A stretch of 8,395 bases of DNA from Candidatus Hydrogenedentota bacterium (GTDB lineage: Bacteria; Hydrogenedentota; Hydrogenedentia; Hydrogenedentales; CAITNO01). Of the stretch, positions 5,078 through 8,395 are shown piece after piece; the stretch's first letter is position 1, and each line of letters opens with the position of its first letter. The notes beneath the pieces were generated by a model. The model saw only the letters and a program-made list of their open reading frames with translations, searched no databases and was not told the DNA's origin. The position numbers were made by a program, and so were the translations under genes. Location: contig SLFT01000158.1 in the NCBI GenBank assembly GCA_007124105.1, positions 1 to 8,395 of the forward strand. The letters are read 5' to 3'.

Positions 5078-8000
5078 GTCCGCGTGATAGTCTTGCAGTG
5101 ATTTCACATCGGCGGCGCCCTGAATCTTGTCCGCAATGCCTCGTGCAGCGGCAAAGGCCGCGGCAGTAGTGGTGATATAGGGAACCTTGTAGTTGATGGC
5201 CGCCTTGCGTATGTAGGAATCGTCGTCCTGGCTGCGCTTGCCGCCCGGTGTGTTGATAATCAGATGAATATCGCCGTTTTTGAGGCTGTCCACCAGATGC
5301 GGGCGTCCTTCGCGCATTTTCAGCGCCAGTTCGCACACGATGCCGTTTTCCTTCAGAAATTCCTGCGTTCCCCGGGTGGCGTGAATCGTAAATCCCAGTT
5401 CCGACAATTGCCGGGTGGTTTCCAGTACGCCAGGCTTGTCGGCGTCGGCCACTGTAATAAGAACGGCGCCCGCGGTGGGCAACGGCGTCTGGGTCGCTTC
5501 CTGCGCCTTGTAATAGGCCATGCCGAAGGCGTCGGCCATGCCGAGCACCTCGCCCGTCGAGCGCATCTCGGGGCCGAGCAATGGGTCCACCTCGGGGAAC
5601 ATGTTAAAGGGAAGCACCGCCTCTTTCACGCCGTAATGGGGAATCACCTGGTGCTCCAGGTTCATATCCGCCAGTTTCTTGCCCAGCATAACTTCCGTTG
5701 CGAGCGCGGCCATGGGAATGTTGCAGACCTTTGACACAATGGGCACCGTGCGCGAAGCGCGTGGATTCGCCTCGAGGATATACACGGTATCGTCGGCAAT
5801 AGCGTACTGTATATTCATCAGGCCGCACACCTTTAGTTCGACGGCAATGCGGCGCGTGTATTCGTTAATGGTCTCGATATGCAACGGCGACACGCTGATG
5901 GGCGGGATCACGCAGGCCGAGTCGCCTGAATGTACACCGGCAAGCTCGATATGCTCCATAACAGCGGGCACAAACGCATCCACACCGTCGGCGATAGCGT
6001 CTGCCTCGACCTCGATAGCGTTCTCCAGGTACTTGTCTATCAGGATGGGGCGCTCCGGCGTCACTTCAACCGCCGCTGCCATATACTCGCGCAGCGTGTC
6101 GTCATCGTACACGATCTCCATGCCCCGGCCGCCAAGCACGTAAGACGGGCGCACAATAACCGGATAGCCGATGCGCGCGGCAATGGCGAGCGCTTCATCA
6201 AGGGTAACCGCCATGCCCGCGTCCGGCTGTGGAATGCCAAGTTTGTCCATCACGCCCCGGAATCGGTCGCGATCCTCGGCCAGATCAATGGTTTCCACAG
6301 TAGTGCCGAGGATGGGTACGCCCGCATCGGCCAGTTCCCCGGCAATGTTCAACGGGGTCTGGCCGCCGAACTGGACAATAACGCCCAGGGGCTTCTCTTT
6401 CTCGTAAATACTGAGCACGTCCTCGACCGTGAGCGGTTCAAAATACAAGCGGCTCGATGTGTCATAGTCAGTGGATACCGTTTCCGGATTGCAGTTGACC
6501 ATGATGGCGTCATAACCGTTGTCCCGCAGAGAGAACGCGGCGTGGACACAGCAGTAATCGAATTCGATGCCCTGGCCGATTCGGTTGGGCCCACCGCCGA
6601 GAACCAGTACCTTCTTCCCTTCCTGGGGCGGAACCTTGTCCGGCGCGTTATAGGTTGAATAGTAATAGGCGGCGTTTTCGACGCCGCTTACCGGCACCGG
6701 CTCCCACGCCTCGAGCACGCCCAGCTTCACACGGTGTTCACGGATGTGTTGCTCGGGCAACCCCAACAGTTTTGAGAGATACTGATCAGCGAAGCCGTCG
6801 TGCTTCGCCTGGATGAACAATTCATCGGGGGGCAGCGCGCCCTTGTGCTGTAACAGCGCTTCTTCAAGGTCCACCAGTTCCTTCATCTGCTGCAGAAACC
6901 AACGATGGATATTGGTGCGTTCGTGTAGTTCCTCCACCGAGGCGCCCTTACGCAGCGCCTCGTAAATCTGGAACTGGCGTTCACTGGTGGGCGTGTTCAC
7001 CATCGCCAGCAAGTCGTCCAGCGGCAGCGTATTGAAGTCTTTCGCGAAGCCCAGGCCATGGCGGCCGCTTTCCAGCGAGCGGATGGCCTTGTGAAACGCC
7101 TCCTTGTACGTTTTGCCAATACTCATGACCTCGCCCACCGCGCGCATTTGTGTGCCCAATTTGTCCTCGATGCCCCTGAATTTCTCGAAGGCCCAGCGCG
7201 CAAATTTCACCACCACGTAATCGCCCGAAGGCGTATACTTGTCAAGCGTGCCATCGCGCCAGTACGGGATTTCGTCCAGCGTAAGCCCGGCGGCGAGCAT
7301 GGCCGAGACCATGGCGATGGGGAAGCCCGTCGCCTTGGAAGCGAGCGCGCTCGATCGCGACGTACGCGGATTGATCTCAATCACCGTAATACGATCACTT
7401 TCTGGATCGTGAGCGAACTGGACGTTCGTGCCGCCGATAACCTCAATGGCTTCAACAATGGCATAGGCGTGTTGCTGTAACCGCTTCTGCAAACTTTCCG
7501 GCACGGTCATCATAGGCGCGGTGCAGAATGAATCGCCCGTGTGTACACCCATGGGATCAACATTTTCGATGAAACACACCGTAATCATTTGGTTCTTTGC
7601 GTCGCGCACCACCTCCAACTCGAGTTCTTCCCAGCCCAATACGGATTCTTCGATTAACACCTGGCCGACCATGCTCAAGGCAATGCCCCGGGCCGCCACC
7701 GTTTGCAGTTCCTGCTGGTTGTACACCAGCCCGCCGCCCGTGCCGCCCATGGTATAGGCCGGACGCACCACCACGGGATACCCCAGCCGGCCCGCAATCG
7801 CCTCGGCCTGTTCCACGCTGTAGGCCAGTTCGCTGCGCGGCATTTCGATGCCCAACTGGTCCATGGCCTCCTTGAAAGCGCGGCGGTCCTCGCCCCGCTC
7901 GATGGCGTCCAGTTTCACGCCGATAACCTGTACGTTGTATTTTTCCAGAACGCCCGCCTTCTCCAGCTGCGAGGAGAGGTTCAAACCTGTTTGTCCGCCC

Positions 8001-8269
8001 AGGTTTGGCAATAACGCGTCGGGACGCTCCTTCTCAATGATCTTCTCGAGTGTCTCCACGTTCAGCGGTTCCACATACGTAGCGTCGGCCATGCCCGGAT
8101 CGGTCATGATGGTAGCGGGATTCGAATTGACCAGAACCGTCTCATAGCCCAGCGCGCGCAACGCCTTGCAGGCCTGAGTGCCCGAATAGTCGAATTCGCA
8201 GGCCTGACCGATAATGATCGGGCCTGAGCCAATTATCATTACCTTGTGAATATCGTCTCGGCGTGGCAT
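5069..8269 (-). CDS. carB: Carbamoyl-phosphate synthase, large (ammonia/ATP-grasp) subunit
   Basis: 1066 aa, close to the 1073 aa of E. coli CarB, complete and unsplit. It makes carbamoyl phosphate from bicarbonate, ammonia (delivered from glutamine by CarA) and two ATP, for pyrimidine and arginine synthesis in the cytoplasm. The two homologous halves are visible: SGPIIIGQACEFDYSG near residues 14-30 and GGGPNRIGQGIEFDYC near 550, each followed by an ATP-grasp domain (bicarbonate phosphorylation, then carbamate phosphorylation) with ENVDPMGVHTGDS and EHIELAGVHSGDS metal/ATP-site segments. The last ~140 residues (from TAGAVLITVADADKPGV) are the MGS-like allosteric domain, with TRGT, EGRPH and IINTPGGKRS at the effector site, consistent with UMP-type control. 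The ATG at 8269 is chosen because MPRRDDIHKVMIIGSGP is the normal CarB start and GAAAGGAA precedes it. carA is not in the window. Confidence 0.97.
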   Translation of the reverse strand: MPRRDDIHKVMIIGSGPIIIGQACEFDYSGTQACKALRALGYETVLVNSNPATIMTDPGMADATYVEPLNVETLEKIIEKERPDALLPNLGGQTGLNLSSQLEKAGVLEKYNVQVIGVKLDAIERGEDRRAFKEAMDQLGIEMPRSELAYSVEQAEAIAGRLGYPVVVRPAYTMGGTGGGLVYNQQELQTVAARGIALSMVGQVLIEESVLGWEELELEVVRDAKNQMITVCFIENVDPMGVHTGDSFCTAPMMTVPESLQKRLQQHAYAIVEAIEVIGGTNVQFAHDPESDRITVIEINPRTSRSSALASKATGFPIAMVSAMLAAGLTLDEIPYWRDGTLDKYTPSGDYVVVKFARWAFEKFRGIEDKLGTQMRAVGEVMSIGKTYKEAFHKAIRSLESGRHGLGFAKDFNTLPLDDLLAMVNTPTSERQFQIYEALRKGASVEELHERTNIHRWFLQQMKELVDLEEALLQHKGALPPDELFIQAKHDGFADQYLSKLLGLPEQHIREHRVKLGVLEAWEPVPVSGVENAAYYYSTYNAPDKVPPQEGKKVLVLGGGPNRIGQGIEFDYCCVHAAFSLRDNGYDAIMVNCNPETVSTDYDTSSRLYFEPLTVEDVLSIYEKEKPLGVIVQFGGQTPLNIAGELADAGVPILGTTVETIDLAEDRDRFRGVMDKLGIPQPDAGMAVTLDEALAIAARIGYPVIVRPSYVLGGRGMEIVYDDDTLREYMAAAVEVTPERPILIDKYLENAIEVEADAIADGVDAFVPAVMEHIELAGVHSGDSACVIPPISVSPLHIETINEYTRRIAVELKVCGLMNIQYAIADDTVYILEANPRASRTVPIVSKVCNIPMAALATEVMLGKKLADMNLEHQVIPHYGVKEAVLPFNMFPEVDPLLGPEMRSTGEVLGMADAFGMAYYKAQEATQTPLPTAGAVLITVADADKPGVLETTRQLSELGFTIHATRGTQEFLKENGIVCELALKMREGRPHLVDSLKNGDIHLIINTPGGKRSQDDDSYIRKAAINYKVPYITTTAAAFAAARGIADKIQGAADVKSLQDYHADIK

Positions 8270-8276
8270 AGGTCTA

Positions 8277-8284
8277 TTCCTTTC
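8277..8284 (-). promoter_or_regulatory. Ribosome binding site that decides the carB start
   Basis: On the minus strand GAAAGGAA ends 7 nt before the ATG at 8269-8267. The frame stays open for 40 more codons upstream, to a TTG at 8389, but that extension is unlike any CarB N-terminus and overlaps the predicted promoter. Confidence 0.75.
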
Positions 8285-8338
8285 GTGGGTAAAGCTGGTG
8301 GGGCGGCGCGGGGACAATCCGGCCAGTTGACTAACAAA

Positions 8339-8352
8339 GCGCATCCCTGCGC
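8339..8352 (-). other. Small hairpin at the 5' end of the carB leader
   Basis: On the minus strand GCGCA, a GGGA tetraloop and TGCGC form a perfect 5-bp stem followed by TTTGTT. It begins at about the predicted transcription start, so it would sit at the extreme 5' end of the mRNA. It could protect the transcript end or, with the short T-rich stretch, act as a weak early terminator. Both are inference. Confidence 0.35.
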
Positions 8353-8359
8353 CGCGCAC

Positions 8360-8389
8360 ATTAAACGGGAATCCGGGGGTGGATTTCAA
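8360..8389 (-). promoter_or_regulatory. Sigma70-type promoter for carB
   Basis: On the minus strand the -35 TTGAAA (8389-8384, 5 of 6 to TTGACA) and the -10 TTTAAT (8365-8360, 5 of 6 to TATAAT) are separated by 18 nt. Transcription would start near 8353, giving a leader of about 84 nt before the ATG at 8269. Having a promoter here suggests carB can be transcribed without an upstream carA. I saw no clear PyrR or ArgR site. Confidence 0.55.
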
Positions 8390-8395
8390 GTTGAG

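Noticed and set aside
5264..5734. Plus-strand open frames antisense to carB (for example 156, 242 and 140 aa)
   Set aside because: All lie opposite continuous, motif-rich CarB coding sequence and have no independent support.
1..8395. Search for tRNA, rRNA, CRISPR arrays, insertion sequences, attachment sites and toxin-antitoxin or defence genes
   Set aside because: I saw no repeated spacer pattern, terminal inverted repeats with a transposase, tRNA-like cloverleaf, or defence-type protein motifs.

Overview
The window is an ordinary bacterial chromosomal segment, moderately GC-rich by eye, with tightly packed genes and good Shine-Dalgarno sites. I see no phage, insertion sequence, CRISPR or RNA gene. 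No marker fixes the taxon. A secreted toroid/beta-sandwich protein beside housekeeping genes, and the GGTCLYRGC form of the dihydrolipoyl dehydrogenase active site, suggest an uncultured environmental lineage (Planctomycetes/PVC- or Hydrogenedentes-like). That placement is inference only.

Layout. (1) Positions 37-2214 (+) encode a secreted protein of about 725 aa that looks like a polysaccharide-lyase-type enzyme: signal peptide, helical barrel, beta-sandwich. (2) After a 129-nt gap with a possible promoter comes a co-directional set at 2344-4950 (+): a thioredoxin-fold [2Fe-2S] ferredoxin, a crotonase-fold enzyme with isomerase-like active-site residues, and a dihydrolipoyl dehydrogenase. 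Spacings are 24 and 63 nt and each gene has its own ribosome binding site. (3) A 118-nt convergent gap at 4951-5068 holds two perfect palindromes, a possible 26-codon ORF and weak terminator candidates for both directions. (4) Positions 5069-8269 (-) encode full-length CarB, the large subunit of carbamoyl-phosphate synthetase. A good sigma70-type promoter lies at 8360-8389, with a leader of about 84 nt.

How the genes fit together. CarB is stand-alone pyrimidine/arginine metabolism; carA is not in view. The ferredoxin, isomerase and Lpd genes look like one transcription unit joining an iron-sulfur electron carrier, an acyl-CoA double-bond isomerase and a flavin disulfide oxidoreductase. No E1 or E2 subunits of a 2-oxoacid dehydrogenase are nearby, so Lpd probably serves complexes encoded elsewhere. 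A redox/acyl-CoA partnership is possible but unproven. I found no convincing previously undescribed system. The points most worth a second look are the unclassified secreted enzyme, the crotonase lacking both hydratase glutamates, the short ORF after lpd, and the interlocked 3' ends.
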